From the NCBI GenBank assembly GCA_965232265.1, contig CBDDPH010000002.1, forward strand, positions 3,224,001 through 3,288,000: 64,000 nucleotides of DNA, in the 5' to 3' direction. The notes below the pieces were generated by a model that worked only from the letters and a program-made list of their open reading frames with translations, searched no databases and was not told the DNA's origin. This document shows, piece after piece, positions 8,677 to 18,626 of the stretch (positions are counted from its first letter, which is position 1; the number at the start of each line of letters is the position of its first letter). The position numbers and the translations under genes were made by a program. The stretch is from VXRD01 sp965232265 (GTDB lineage: Bacteria; Latescibacterota; UBA2968).

Positions 8677-9657
8677 ATATCCTCTCCATTGACCATCACA
8701 GGTTCACCACTCTCGGCACTGAGCTTCACCGCCTCAATCACAGCCATCGTATGCCGCACAGACCTGCCATTGGCATCGGGCACTTTTCCATTGATACAAC
8801 AATCTACAAATTCGGCAATCTGACTGGGCATCCCCACTCGCGTAGTCTCCTCTATAGGCACTTCTTTGCCATTGACCATCAATTTCTGATTGGTCATCCA
8901 GATAGATCCCTCGCTGCCCATAATATACGTATCGTGTGCGCCAGTATGCGTCACCACAGTTTGTGTCAGCACACTCACCGTGCCATCTTTGTGATTCATA
9001 ATCGTCGAATACGAATCTTTTTGCCCCGCGTACCGCTCTGCGCTTTCACTGCCCTGCGAATAGACTTTAACCACAGGGGAATCGATATACCAGGGTAAAA
9101 TATCGTACTCGTGCGGACCAAAACAATACAAAACACAAACACCGCCCAATTCCAAATCGAGATACCACGATCGGTCCGGGGGATCAAAATTGCCGTATCG
9201 CCTGCGGATCATGTGCCCAACCTCGCCAATCGCACCCTCCTGAATCAGCGCCTTCACCTTCAAATTCACGGGAAAGTGCCGCATCACCTGTCCCACCATC
9301 AGCACCACACCGGCATCCTCACACGCAGCAATCATGCGATCGCATTCGGCTACTGAAAGTGCCATCGGTTTTTCAACCAGCACATGTTTTCCCAGCACGC
9401 GCCGCGGCAACCACCTGCTCCGCGTGTACTTTGTGAATCGAACACACATGCACCGCCTCCACGTCGGGATCATTCAACAAATCACCCAACACCCCATAGG
9501 CACGGGCATTGTGCTCAGTCGCAAGAGCCTCTGCCCGACTGCGGTCAATATCCATAACCGCCGCCAGCCGGATATTCTCATTGGCTGCAATACCGCGTGC
9601 ATGTCCCCCCGCATTCGAACCCGCGCCAATCAGCCCAACAGATAAAACGTCTTTCAT
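8673..9657 (-). pseudogene. Gfo/Idh/MocA oxidoreductase interrupted by a frameshift
   Basis: Two frames together make one family member. The N-terminal part starts at 9657 (MKDVLSVGLIGAGSNAGG, with GGGGGAT as ribosome site) and ends shortly after AAARAGK. The C-terminal part resumes as HVLVEKPMALSVAE in the next frame. Removing one A from the run of four (bases 9387-9390, TTTT on the plus strand) restores GKHVLVEKP exactly. The cause is either a real one-base insertion, which would inactivate the gene, or a homopolymer sequencing error. The restored protein would have about 327 residues, with Rossmann and EKP motifs. It heads the minus-strand cluster 2.6-9.7 kb. Confidence 0.85.
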
Positions 9658-9725
9658 CAGATCCCCCGCGATTTGTGTCACTCATTTCAGTTGCTCGCGC
9701 AATAGCTTTTGTGTTTTTTAAAAAG

Positions 9726-9797
9726 GCACCTACCCCCGGCCCGTTACTCGCTTCGCTTCGTTGTAGGCTGCGCCTGTGCCTACAAGGAAGGGGTGCA
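9726..9797. repeat. Intergenic inverted repeat
   Basis: TTGTAGGC (9761-9768) faces GCCTACAA (9778-9785). The outer parts CCTACCCCC and GGGGTG also partly pair. It lies between two divergent oxidoreductase genes, upstream of a single CCATCTGCGGAT unit at 9825-9836. It may be a REP-like element or an mRNA hairpin. Confidence 0.45.
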
Positions 9798-9852
9798 AAA
9801 CATCCCCCAATCTCCTGCCTTTCTCCATCTGCGGATAATTGAGGAGCAATTT

Positions 9853-11061
9853 ATGAACCCCGTAAAATTTGGCATTGTTGGCATTGGCGGTTTTGGTCAA
9901 ACACACGTGCGCTCTGTCGAAGCACTCGAACGAAAAGGATGCGCGCGCCTCGATGCCGCCGTTGTCATCGACCCGGAAAATCATCCCGAAAAACTCGCCG
10001 AATTTAAAACCCGAAAGGTTCGCGTTTACGACACCTATGACGACCTCCTCAGCGCAGGCGGCATAGACTACGTCACCTTGCCCATTGGCATTCACTATCA
10101 CGTCCCCTATTCTGTCGCAGCACTCGAAACGGGATTCAATGTCATCTGCGAAAAACCACTATCAGCCACAGTACAGGACGCCAACCATCTAATCAATATA
10201 AAAAACAAAACGGGCAAAATCGCCCTCATCGGGTATCAATCGATCTACGCGCCCAGCATTCAGACCATCAAAACCCGCTTATTGGACGGTCGATTGGGCA
10301 AGTTGCACGCGATTCGCATCAAAGGCGGATGGCCGCGCAACAACCTGTATTACAGCCGCAATACCTGGGCGGGAAAACTCACACTCGACGATGGCACATG
10401 GGTTCTCGACAGCCCGATCAACAACGCCATGGCACACGACCTCAACAATGCGATGTACCTGTGCGGCGCAACACATCACGAATCGGCCATGCCCGAGACC
10501 GTGCAAGCCGAACTCTACCGCGCACGCGATATCGAAACACTCGACACAGCCGTAATCCGCATTGTCGCAAATGGCGTTGATATCCTCATCGGCCTCTCCC
10601 ATTCCACCCGCGAAAATTTCAACCCCCTGATGCAACTCCAGTGCGAAAATGGAACAGTCGAATGGAGTCGCCCAAGTTCAATCATTCGCTACAATGACGG
10701 CAGCACAGAAACCTTTGAAGAGCGCGACTTGCGCGACCGTCACGGGCCTTTTTACAACGCCATCGACGTACTGCAAAACAACGCCACGCCCCTGTGTCCG
10801 CCAGAAGTCGCACGCGCCCAAACCCTGTGCGTCAATGGCGCACACGAAAGCTGTCCCAATATCGCCACAGTTGATCACCGCGAAATCGAAGTCGTCAAAC
10901 ACAACGGCGCGACCTTCCACATCATCGAGGGTCTGGACGACCTGTTAGACCGCAGCTTCCGCACGGGCAAACTCTTCTCGGAACTCGGCGTCAACTGGGC
11001 AATCTCAACGCAGCCTTATGACATGGCGAACTACGACCATTATCCTCACGGTGGCAAATAG
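9853..11061 (+). CDS. Gfo/Idh/MocA family oxidoreductase
   Basis: The start is the ATG at 9853, with GAGGAG seven bases upstream; KFGIVGIGGFGQTH follows at once as the NAD(P)-binding motif. The product has 402 residues. VICEKPLSATVQDANHL is the conserved EKP block at about residue 100. The C-terminal half fits the family's beta-sheet domain. The substrate is unknown. It stands alone on the plus strand, divergent from the frameshifted paralogue, and its 3' end overlaps that of the convergent S9 peptidase gene by 16 bases. Confidence 0.87.
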   Translation: MNPVKFGIVGIGGFGQTHVRSVEALERKGCARLDAAVVIDPENHPEKLAEFKTRKVRVYDTYDDLLSAGGIDYVTLPIGIHYHVPYSVAALETGFNVICEKPLSATVQDANHLINIKNKTGKIALIGYQSIYAPSIQTIKTRLLDGRLGKLHAIRIKGGWPRNNLYYSRNTWAGKLTLDDGTWVLDSPINNAMAHDLNNAMYLCGATHHESAMPETVQAELYRARDIETLDTAVIRIVANGVDILIGLSHSTRENFNPLMQLQCENGTVEWSRPSSIIRYNDGSTETFEERDLRDRHGPFYNAIDVLQNNATPLCPPEVARAQTLCVNGAHESCPNIATVDHREIEVVKHNGATFHIIEGLDDLLDRSFRTGKLFSELGVNWAISTQPYDMANYDHYPHGGK

Positions 11062-12851
11062 TTCAAAAACCATGCCAGTGTTCGCCGCGCACTATCGCGG
11101 CGGTTTTTCTTTTTGCGAAACCCGTGGCCCTCGCCCGGATACACCACCAGGCCCACCGGCACCCCCAGTGATTCCAGTGCGCGACAGGTGACTTTGGATT
11201 CCGACAGCGGACAAATCGGGTCCTGGTCGCCGTGCAACAACAGAAGCGGCGTGCGAATCGCGCCCAAATTGGGAAACACATCGCCCGCACGCGTACGCTC
11301 TGTAATCGGCCATGAGAGCGGTTCCAAATACTCTGTCTCATACGTAAAATCCCCCGTCTCCAGAGTCATCCGCCGGTTGTCGATAAAACCGTAAAGCGCG
11401 ACGCCAGCCTGAAAACGATCCGTCACCGATAGTGCCCGCAGCGTCATATATCCCCCGTAAGACCCACCGAAAATACCCACCCGATTTTTTGATGCAAGAC
11501 CCTCTTCAATCAAAAAATCAACACCCGAAATAATATCCTCGAGATCGGCCCGCCCCTGGCATCCGATATTGCTCCGCGCAAAATCGTCGCCAAAACCCAG
11601 AGACCCCCGAAATGCCGGACGAAAAACCCGGTAGCCCGCCCGCAGCAAATGGCGATGCCGAACCACCTCGCTTCGCACATTCTCCACCGGCGCAGCAGGG
11701 CCTCCGTGTGCAGAAACCAGCAGCGGTGCAGAGCCTCTAAGGCGATCAGCTTCGTAGAGCACCCCTTCGATCTCCATGCCATCGGGAGCTTCCCATCCCA
11801 TTTCTAAAACGCGCAAATCCTCGTAATTCTCCGGCTGGGGCAAGGGCACTCGGCGCGTACCCGTCCAAATTGCCGGAAATCGCTCCGCGTCTTCGGTTTC
11901 AAAAATAGCCAGATCATCGGGCATCCACACAATATCTGATACCGCATTCAGATCGCCACATGTCTCTTCTGGCGTCCCATCCAGAGCCAGCACTTCCGTC
12001 TGCGTTTCCAACCCCTCTACAAACGACACCCAGGCGGTTTTTTCGCGCGGTCCCCAGCCAAAGCGCGCAATACAGCGCCCGCCCTCTGTGAGATTCACCC
12101 GTTCCTTCCCGTCCCATGACAACCACCACAAATCTGTATGGGTCGCAATGGGATACTCCGCCTCGTGATTGGCTTCGTAAAGCAGCGCAGAGCCATCCGA
12201 AGCCATCACCATACGACCGACTTTGCCCGCACCCTCGGTCAACTTTCGCACCTCATTTGTATTCAAATCAAAGCCGTAAAACTCCCCCCGCTGCGCTTCT
12301 TCTGGAATCACATTGAGGGATTCCCGCCACGCGATCCGACGGCCATACCGACACATACTCAAGTTTCCGCATCCTTCTGGCACATCGGCAAGATCGTGCC
12401 AACCCTCGATTGAAGCATATCGACACAGCGTGACCTTTTCCCTCGGAGAGGGATAAAAATACGGTGCTTTGGGATCCACAGATGCGCGGCGATCCACAAG
12501 AGCACCTACGACCAAACCCCGTATGCCCCATTTGACATCATAGGAAATCGTCCCTCTGGGAATGGTGAGCAACCGCCCCTTTGTACCATCCAGATCAACC
12601 CGCCACAGCGCGCCCTCAGATTCGACCAGCGCACAATTATCATCCGCCGGCCAAATTCGCCCCACAGAATCAAACACCGGCTCAAGCACCCCTCTCTCTG
12701 CCGTCAACTTGAACAGGGAACCACTCAATATCACAAATAACACATCGGGGCCAACGCGCACCATACCCTGCACGCGCTTGAGATCCAGAGCCGTATCTGT
12801 CAGACGGTCTAAGTGCGCCGGCAATTTGACATCATCCAATAACACATCCAT
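11046..12851 (-). CDS. S9 family peptidase (prolyl oligopeptidase / acylaminoacyl-peptidase type)
   Basis: The start is taken at 12851 because GGAAGGA lies about 8 bases before it; the frame opens earlier (12941) but with no ribosome site. The 601-residue protein has an N-terminal half rich in Trp/Asp repeats, fitting a beta-propeller. The C-terminal half is an alpha/beta hydrolase with Ser at about 464 (FGGSYGGYM), Asp at about 543 (HGDQDPICP) and His at about 574 (GEGHGF). It would cleave short peptides, most likely in the cytoplasm. Neither neighbour is functionally linked. Confidence 0.88.
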   Translation of the reverse strand: MDVLLDDVKLPAHLDRLTDTALDLKRVQGMVRVGPDVLFVILSGSLFKLTAERGVLEPVFDSVGRIWPADDNCALVESEGALWRVDLDGTKGRLLTIPRGTISYDVKWGIRGLVVGALVDRRASVDPKAPYFYPSPREKVTLCRYASIEGWHDLADVPEGCGNLSMCRYGRRIAWRESLNVIPEEAQRGEFYGFDLNTNEVRKLTEGAGKVGRMVMASDGSALLYEANHEAEYPIATHTDLWWLSWDGKERVNLTEGGRCIARFGWGPREKTAWVSFVEGLETQTEVLALDGTPEETCGDLNAVSDIVWMPDDLAIFETEDAERFPAIWTGTRRVPLPQPENYEDLRVLEMGWEAPDGMEIEGVLYEADRLRGSAPLLVSAHGGPAAPVENVRSEVVRHRHLLRAGYRVFRPAFRGSLGFGDDFARSNIGCQGRADLEDIISGVDFLIEEGLASKNRVGIFGGSYGGYMTLRALSVTDRFQAGVALYGFIDNRRMTLETGDFTYETEYLEPLSWPITERTRAGDVFPNLGAIRTPLLLLHGDQDPICPLSESKVTCRALESLGVPVGLVVYPGEGHGFRKKKNRRDSARRTLAWFLNYLPP

Positions 12852-12937
12852 AGCACATCCTTCCGATGTGGCAGCAGTCCAAAAGAGCAAATAAATCGCC
12901 CCACAAGATAGTGTTAGACCTCGAGATAAGCAACAGC

Positions 12938-12964
12938 ACAATACACAAAAATTTACCTTGTCAA
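12938..12964 (-). promoter_or_regulatory. Candidate sigma-70 promoter for the S9 peptidase gene
   Basis: On the minus strand TTGACA is followed 15 bases later by TATTGT. The -35 box is a perfect match, but the spacing is short. It shares its -35 region with the oppositely directed candidate at 12958-12985. Confidence 0.35.
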
Positions 12965-12985
12965 TTTATTTGATGATCGTATTTT
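12958..12985 (+). promoter_or_regulatory. Candidate sigma-70 promoter for the ATPase-nuclease gene
   Basis: TTGTCA, a 16-base AT-rich spacer, then TATTTT, ending 43 bases before the ATG at 13029. An AAGGAG ribosome site precedes that ATG. Confidence 0.4.
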
Positions 12986-13028
12986 CTCAAACATACGGAT
13001 ATCGCCTTGATTTCAAGGAGACACAGCT

Positions 13029-14606
13029 ATGCGTTTTTTTAACACCGCCGGCCCGGTGAAACCCGAAAGGCACTACTGCATCCCGCCTCTAAAACGCCTG
13101 AACCTGAACGAAGTGCTCGCGCTCGTGCGGGACGAAAAATACTTTGTCCTGCACGCGCCCCGGCAAACGGGCAAGACCTCGGCACTGCTGGCTCTGCGCG
13201 ACCTGCTCAATGCTGGGGACGACTACCGCTGTGTGTACGTCAATGTCGAGGCCGGGCAGGCCGGGCGCGAAGATGTGGAACAGGTCATGCGTACCATTCT
13301 GGGGTCCCTGTCTTCTTGGGCACGCCTGACGTTGGGCGACGAGTTTTTGGACGAGGTTTGGCTGGACATTTTGGCGAAGTACGGTCCACACGGCGCATTG
13401 GACGAAGCATTGACGCGCTGGGCACAGGCCGACCCAAAGCCGCTGGTGTTGTTCATTGACGAGATTGACGCACTAATCGGCGATTCTCTTTTGTCCGTGT
13501 TGCGGCAGTTGCGAGCGGGATACGTCCGCCGCCCGGAGGGTTTTCCGCAAAGTGTGGTACTATGTGGTGTGCGCGATGTGCGCGATTACCGCATCCATTC
13601 CAGTTCGGCCAATGCCATCATCGCTGGGGGGAGCGCGTTCAACATCAAAGCGCAATCTCTACGCATGGGGGACTTTTCGCCGGATGAGGTGTGCATCCTG
13701 CTCGCACAGCACACGGAGGAGACAGGACAGGCATTCACACCTGACGCCCTTGACACGATCTGGACACAGACCCAGGGACAGCCGTGGCTGGTCAATGCCC
13801 TGGCTTATGAAACCTGCTTTTCGGATGGAAATGTGGAGGCTGAGCGCAGACCAATCACCGCGGACGATATCCGCGAGGCACAAGAAAAACTCATCCTGCG
13901 CCGAGAGACGCACCTCGATCAGTTGGCAGACAAGCTCAAGGAAGACCGCGTGCAACGCATCGTTGAACCGCTCTTGAGCGGAGCAGAGGAACGCCATTTC
14001 ATCGACCGCGATCTGGAGTACGTCCGCGATCTCGGTCTCGTGGCTCAAGATCGTCCGTTGCGTATCGCCAATCCCATCTATGCCGAGGTCGTCCCGCGCG
14101 AACTGACATGGGTGATCCAGGAAGAGTTTGAGCAGGAAACCGCCTGGTACGTCGATGCCAATGGAGGCCTGGATGTGGTCGCGTTGCTGACCGCGTTTCA
14201 GACCTTTTTCCGCGAGCACTCAGAGCATTGGGTGACGCGGTTCCAGTATCGGGAAGCAGGTCCGCAGTTGCTATTGCAAGCATTCCTCCAGCGCATTGTG
14301 AACAGCGGTGGACGCATTGAGCGAGAGTACGGTTTGGGTCGGATGCGTACAGATTTGCTAATCGTCTGGCCGCAAGGCGAACATACACACAAGTTCGTAA
14401 TTGAGTGCAAAATCCTGCACAAAAGCCTGGAACAGACCATTGCCGAAGGCCTGGAACAGACTGCTGCCTACATGGATCGCTGTGCAGCCGAGGCGGGGCA
14501 TCTAATAATATTTGATCGCCGTGAAGACAGACGTTGGGACGACAAAATCTTCCACCTCCGTCAGACATCGAACAGCGGTGTCGAAATCGATATCTGGGGC
14601 ATGTGA
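13029..14606 (+). CDS. AAA-like ATPase with C-terminal PD-(D/E)XK nuclease-like domain
   Basis: The 525-residue protein begins with FNTAGPVKPERHY, typical of the AAA-like (AAA_35 type) family. Walker A is at 43-51 (APRQTGKTS) and Walker B at about 140 (LVLFIDEIDAL). A winged-helix-like middle part follows. The last 110 residues contain RTDLLIV (about 440) and IECK (about 457), the Asp and Glu-x-Lys of a PD-(D/E)XK core. Family members are common, often duplicated and of unknown role; defence or mobile-element functions have been suggested for similar layouts. The gene stands alone, with an AAGGAG ribosome site. Its codon use looks GC-richer than that of its neighbours, so transfer is possible. 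Confidence 0.8.
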   Translation: MRFFNTAGPVKPERHYCIPPLKRLNLNEVLALVRDEKYFVLHAPRQTGKTSALLALRDLLNAGDDYRCVYVNVEAGQAGREDVEQVMRTILGSLSSWARLTLGDEFLDEVWLDILAKYGPHGALDEALTRWAQADPKPLVLFIDEIDALIGDSLLSVLRQLRAGYVRRPEGFPQSVVLCGVRDVRDYRIHSSSANAIIAGGSAFNIKAQSLRMGDFSPDEVCILLAQHTEETGQAFTPDALDTIWTQTQGQPWLVNALAYETCFSDGNVEAERRPITADDIREAQEKLILRRETHLDQLADKLKEDRVQRIVEPLLSGAEERHFIDRDLEYVRDLGLVAQDRPLRIANPIYAEVVPRELTWVIQEEFEQETAWYVDANGGLDVVALLTAFQTFFREHSEHWVTRFQYREAGPQLLLQAFLQRIVNSGGRIEREYGLGRMRTDLLIVWPQGEHTHKFVIECKILHKSLEQTIAEGLEQTAAYMDRCAAEAGHLIIFDRREDRRWDDKIFHLRQTSNSGVEIDIWGM

Positions 14607-14704
14607 CCACGGAAGTTTAAGTTGACCATAACTTTTTAGAGATATATAGCGATCAACGCTTAGCCCCTTCATCCACCTGAACCCACCCTTATCTGGAGCA
14701 CCTC

Positions 14705-16156
14705 ATGGCTCGCAATCTCCTATTAATCACCACCGATCAACAGCGCTGGGACAGCCTCCCCTGTTACGGCCTCGACTTTATGCAAACCCCCAACCTCGAC
14801 CGCCTTGCACGCGAAGGCATGGTATTTGACCATTGCATTGTCCCCTCCCCTGTATGCGTACCTTGTCGTGCGTCCATCATGAGCGGGCAATACCCCAGCG
14901 TAACAGGCGTACTCGGCAATGGCAACTGGCTCCCCGATCACGTCCCGACCTGGCCTCGCATCATTTCACAAACCGGAAGACGCACCGCAGCCATCGGCAA
15001 AATGCACTTTCATCCCTGGGACTCGCACCAGGGCTTTGACGAACGCATCATGGCCGAAGACAAACGGCACATTTTCCTGCCCGACCACCACGTACAATTT
15101 CTCGCAGCACACGGCCTCGACCGACCGCACCCCACCACATTGCCGGGTTATTACGAAAATATGGGCGCATCCATCACACCGCACGAACGCAAATTCCACG
15201 TCGATGGCTTTGTGGGCGACCAGGCAGCCGAATGGCTCCAACAAAACGGAAGCGATCCCTTTGCCGCATGGATCAGCTTCCCCGGACCGCACGACCCCTA
15301 CGATCCCCCCGAAGACATGGCCCGTATGTATGCCGACGCGCCCATCCCCAAACCCGTCGGTTCCCCAGAAGAACTCGCCGACAAACCCCCCGCCCAAAGA
15401 GACCGCGGTCGCGGTAGCCTATCCAACTCCATGTTCCGCCTGGACTATTCACAAGCCACACCAGAACACTACCGCAAATGGCGCGAGCACTACTACGCCA
15501 ACATCAGCCTGATTGACGAAGGCATTGGCAAAATCGTCGCCGCGCTCGAAGCCCACGGCGTACTCGACGACACCCTCATCATCTTCACCAGCGATCACGG
15601 CGACGCACTGGGCGATCACGGCCTGCCCTTCAAAGGCTTCTTTTACGACTGCATGTCCCGCGTGCCCCTCATCATTCGCGGTCCCGATGTCCCCGCCCAT
15701 CAGCGCGCACCGGGCCTTGTCAGCATCATTGATCTCGTCCCACTCTTTTATCACGCCTGCGATACCGAACCGCCCGGCACACTTCAGGGAGAGGACATTC
15801 GCCGATTATTCAAAGACCCCACCGCGACCATTCGACAGGCCGCATTTTGTGAAATTGGCGGTCGCGCTATGGTGCGAACCGAACGCTACAAATACGCGCA
15901 CTACGCCGATGGATCCGCCGAACTCTACGACCTCGAAAACGACCCCGACGAACTCGTCAACCGCGCGGGCGACGCACACCTCGCCCAGGTTGAACACGAC
16001 CTCAAATCCCGCTTGCTCGAACACTGGATCGACAGCCAAAAACACCAATCAAACTACGTCTCTGCCCCGCAATACTGGGTGCGAGAAGCACTCGAAGCCG
16101 ATTATAAAAAGCAACAGGAAGAAGGCAGCGACCTGCGTTATAGACCGCTGTATTGA
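14705..16156 (+). CDS. Sulfatase with CVPCR maturation motif
   Basis: A 483-residue S1-type sulfatase. The predicted formylglycine Cys is residue 51 in PVCVPCRASIMSG, the same CVPCR variant as in the gene at 7216. TSDHGDALGDHGLPFKG carries metal ligands and the active-site Lys. It is the first gene of a three-gene plus-strand operon: the enolase-superfamily gene starts 12 bases after its stop, and an oxidoreductase follows. No signal peptide is seen. The operon layout suggests desulfation followed by dehydration and oxidation of a sugar acid, which is inference. Confidence 0.9.
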   Translation: MARNLLLITTDQQRWDSLPCYGLDFMQTPNLDRLAREGMVFDHCIVPSPVCVPCRASIMSGQYPSVTGVLGNGNWLPDHVPTWPRIISQTGRRTAAIGKMHFHPWDSHQGFDERIMAEDKRHIFLPDHHVQFLAAHGLDRPHPTTLPGYYENMGASITPHERKFHVDGFVGDQAAEWLQQNGSDPFAAWISFPGPHDPYDPPEDMARMYADAPIPKPVGSPEELADKPPAQRDRGRGSLSNSMFRLDYSQATPEHYRKWREHYYANISLIDEGIGKIVAALEAHGVLDDTLIIFTSDHGDALGDHGLPFKGFFYDCMSRVPLIIRGPDVPAHQRAPGLVSIIDLVPLFYHACDTEPPGTLQGEDIRRLFKDPTATIRQAAFCEIGGRAMVRTERYKYAHYADGSAELYDLENDPDELVNRAGDAHLAQVEHDLKSRLLEHWIDSQKHQSNYVSAPQYWVREALEADYKKQQEEGSDLRYRPLY

Positions 16157-16168
16157 AAGGAGTTTCCC

Positions 16169-17308
16169 TTGAAAATCACCGATGTCGAAACCATTCAATT
16201 CAAATATATCGCCAACACTGAACAGGACAGCGATGGACACGGGCATCCAGGTCCCGAACGCGAAGCCGTTCAGACCCTGCTCAAAATCTCAACCGACGAA
16301 GACGTATCCGGATACTGGTTCGGTGCAAATGCACGGGTGATCAACGGCATGGTCAAGCCAGAACTCATGGGCAAAGACCCCTTTATGCGCGAACAAATCT
16401 GGCACGACCTCAACCACCGCCAGCGCATCAACTCAGACACGATAACCGACAAAGTCATCATGTCAGTTGACCTCGCCCTCTGGGACCTGGCCGGACGCGC
16501 CCTCAATCAACCCGTTTACAAATTGCTCGGCGGCTACCGCGACAAAGTGCCCGCCTATGCCTCTACCATGTGCGGCGACGACCTCGAAGGCGGTCTCGCC
16601 ACACCCGAAGACTATGCTCGCTTTGCCGAATGGTGTATGGACCGCGGCTATCCCGCCTTCAAACTCCACACATGGCAGCCACCTTACGAGGGTGCGCCCA
16701 GTGTGAAACGAGACCTCGAAGCCTGCGCTGCCGTGCGCGAAGCCGTCGGTCCCGATGTGCCCCTCATGCTCGATCCCTATCACTATTACGACCGCGAAGC
16801 CTCGCTCGCCCTGGCAAAAGGACTCGAAAAACTCGACTATTACTGGATGGAAGAACCCATGGACGAACACAGCATGTCGTCCTATGTCTGGCTCTGTGAG
16901 CAAACATCCTTACCGATATGTGGTCCCGAAACCTGCGAAGGCAAAATGTATGTGCGCGCCGAATGGATCAAAGCAGGAGCCTGTGACATTTCCCGCTGCG
17001 GCGTCGGCGATGTGGGCGGTTTGACCCCTTTGATGAAAACCGTTCACCTGTGCGAATCCTTTGGCCTGCGCTGCGAAATCCACGGAGGCGGCCCCGGCAA
17101 CCTGCACGCCCTGTGCGCCATGACCAATGGCGAATTTTACGAACGCGGGCTACTCCACCCCTTCATCGACTTCGACGAACACGCGCCATGGTTACACGAA
17201 CACGGCGAACCCATGGATGACCAGGGATTTGTCCACGTCCCCCAGCGTCCGGGACTGGGCATGAACATCAACTGGGATTATATCGACAAAAACAGGATCG
17301 GGATGTAA
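16169..17308 (+). CDS. Mandelate racemase/muconate lactonizing enzyme family (enolase superfamily) protein
   Basis: The start codon is TTG at 16169, eight bases after AAAGGAG; no nearby ATG fits. The 379-residue product has the enolase-superfamily catalytic pattern: K165 and H167 (FKLHTW), metal ligands D202 (MLDPY), E228 (MEEP) and E254 (GPETCEG), and H305 (EIHGGGPGN). Such enzymes abstract the proton next to a carboxylate; sugar-acid dehydratases and racemases are the commonest kinds. The K-x-H motif with a later His resembles acid-sugar dehydratases, but the exact reaction is not readable. It lies between a sulfatase and an oxidoreductase. Confidence 0.87.
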   Translation: MKITDVETIQFKYIANTEQDSDGHGHPGPEREAVQTLLKISTDEDVSGYWFGANARVINGMVKPELMGKDPFMREQIWHDLNHRQRINSDTITDKVIMSVDLALWDLAGRALNQPVYKLLGGYRDKVPAYASTMCGDDLEGGLATPEDYARFAEWCMDRGYPAFKLHTWQPPYEGAPSVKRDLEACAAVREAVGPDVPLMLDPYHYYDREASLALAKGLEKLDYYWMEEPMDEHSMSSYVWLCEQTSLPICGPETCEGKMYVRAEWIKAGACDISRCGVGDVGGLTPLMKTVHLCESFGLRCEIHGGGPGNLHALCAMTNGEFYERGLLHPFIDFDEHAPWLHEHGEPMDDQGFVHVPQRPGLGMNINWDYIDKNRIGM

Positions 17309-17367
17309 GGATGAACAGGATGGACAGGATAAACCCTACCCACCAACACAAAATCAGGAGAAATTCT

Positions 17368-18528
17368 ATGGATAAGGTACGCATCGGCATTATCGGCATC
17401 GGCAACATGGGCAGTGGACATAGTCTTTATTTGCACCCGGGCCAGGTATCCAATGCCGAACTCACCGCCATCTGCGACATACATCCCGACCGCATCAAGT
17501 GGGCGCGCGAAAACCTGGGTGAAAACATCCGCACATTCGACAGTGCCGATGATATGATGGCCTCTGGAACCGTCGATGCCGTCATCGTCGCCACACCGCA
17601 CTACCTCCATCCGCCACTGGCAATTCAAGCTATGAACAGCGGGTTACACGTACTCATTGAAAAGCCCGCAGGGGTTTATACCAAACAGGTCGCAGAAATG
17701 AATGCTGTGGCTGAAAAAAGCGACCGCGTCTTTGGCCTTATGTTCAACCAGCGCACCATAGGCGCACACCAAAAACTCAAAGACCTCGTCGCATCGGGTG
17801 ATCTGGGCGAAATTCAGCGCACGAACTACATCATCACCACCTGGTTCCGCTCGCAAAGCTATTACGACTCAGGCGGTTGGCGCGCGACATGGGAAGGCGA
17901 AGGCGGCGGCGTCCTCATGAACCAGTGCCCGCACAACCTCGATCTGTGGCAATGGATTTGCGGTATGCCCAGCCGATGCAGGGCATTTGTCGGATTTGGC
18001 AAATACCACGATATCGAAGTCGATGACGAAGTCACCGCCTATGTGGAATACGAGAATGGCGCAACGGGTGTATTCATCACCACAACGGGTGAAGCCCCCG
18101 GCACCAACCGTCTCGAAATCACTGGTGATCGCGGCAAAGTCGTCATGGAAGGTGGAAACATCACCTTCTGGCGCACCCGCGAATCCGTCAGCACATTCTG
18201 CAAAGCATACAAAGGCGGCTTTGGCAGTCCCGAAGCCTGGAAATGCGATATCCCCACGGGCGGCAGCGGCGAAGCCCATCGCGGCATCACGCAAAACTGG
18301 GTTGACGCGATATGCACGGGCAGTCCCCTCCTCGCACCTGGGGTTGAGGGCATCAAAGGCGTCGAACTCGCCAACGCCATGCTCTTATCCGCCTGGACAG
18401 ACAATTGGGTGGATATCCCAGTTGACAGCGATCTCTTCTATGAAAAACTCCGGGAAAAGATCAAAAATTCCAATACCACCAAAGAGACAGACGCCAGCAC
18501 CGTACTCGACGTATCCGAGACATATTGA
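17368..18528 (+). CDS. Gfo/Idh/MocA family oxidoreductase
   Basis: The start is the ATG at 17368, preceded by AGGAG; the frame opens earlier at 17311 but has no ribosome site there. The 386-residue product begins KVRIGIIGIGNMGSGH, the NAD(P)-binding motif. LIEKPAGVYTKQV is the EKP block. MNQCPHNLDLWQW in the centre is the conserved region around the catalytic His of this family. It closes the sulfatase-enolase-oxidoreductase operon and is followed at once by a strong terminator. Confidence 0.89.
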   Translation: MDKVRIGIIGIGNMGSGHSLYLHPGQVSNAELTAICDIHPDRIKWARENLGENIRTFDSADDMMASGTVDAVIVATPHYLHPPLAIQAMNSGLHVLIEKPAGVYTKQVAEMNAVAEKSDRVFGLMFNQRTIGAHQKLKDLVASGDLGEIQRTNYIITTWFRSQSYYDSGGWRATWEGEGGGVLMNQCPHNLDLWQWICGMPSRCRAFVGFGKYHDIEVDDEVTAYVEYENGATGVFITTTGEAPGTNRLEITGDRGKVVMEGGNITFWRTRESVSTFCKAYKGGFGSPEAWKCDIPTGGSGEAHRGITQNWVDAICTGSPLLAPGVEGIKGVELANAMLLSAWTDNWVDIPVDSDLFYEKLREKIKNSNTTKETDASTVLDVSETY

Positions 18529-18532
18529 GACA

Positions 18533-18570
18533 AAAAAAAGCCGACGCATGATTTTGACGTCGGCTTTTCT
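18533..18570 (+). terminator. Rho-independent terminator of the sulfatase operon
   Basis: AGCCGACG (18539-18546) pairs with CGTCGGCT (18558-18565) across an 11-base loop and is followed by TTTTCT. The stem begins four bases after the oxidoreductase stop codon region. Confidence 0.85.
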
Positions 18571-18626
18571 GTAAAAATAAAGGCTGGGGATCATGGATAG
18601 CCTCTTACCACTTATATCTTAAAAAC

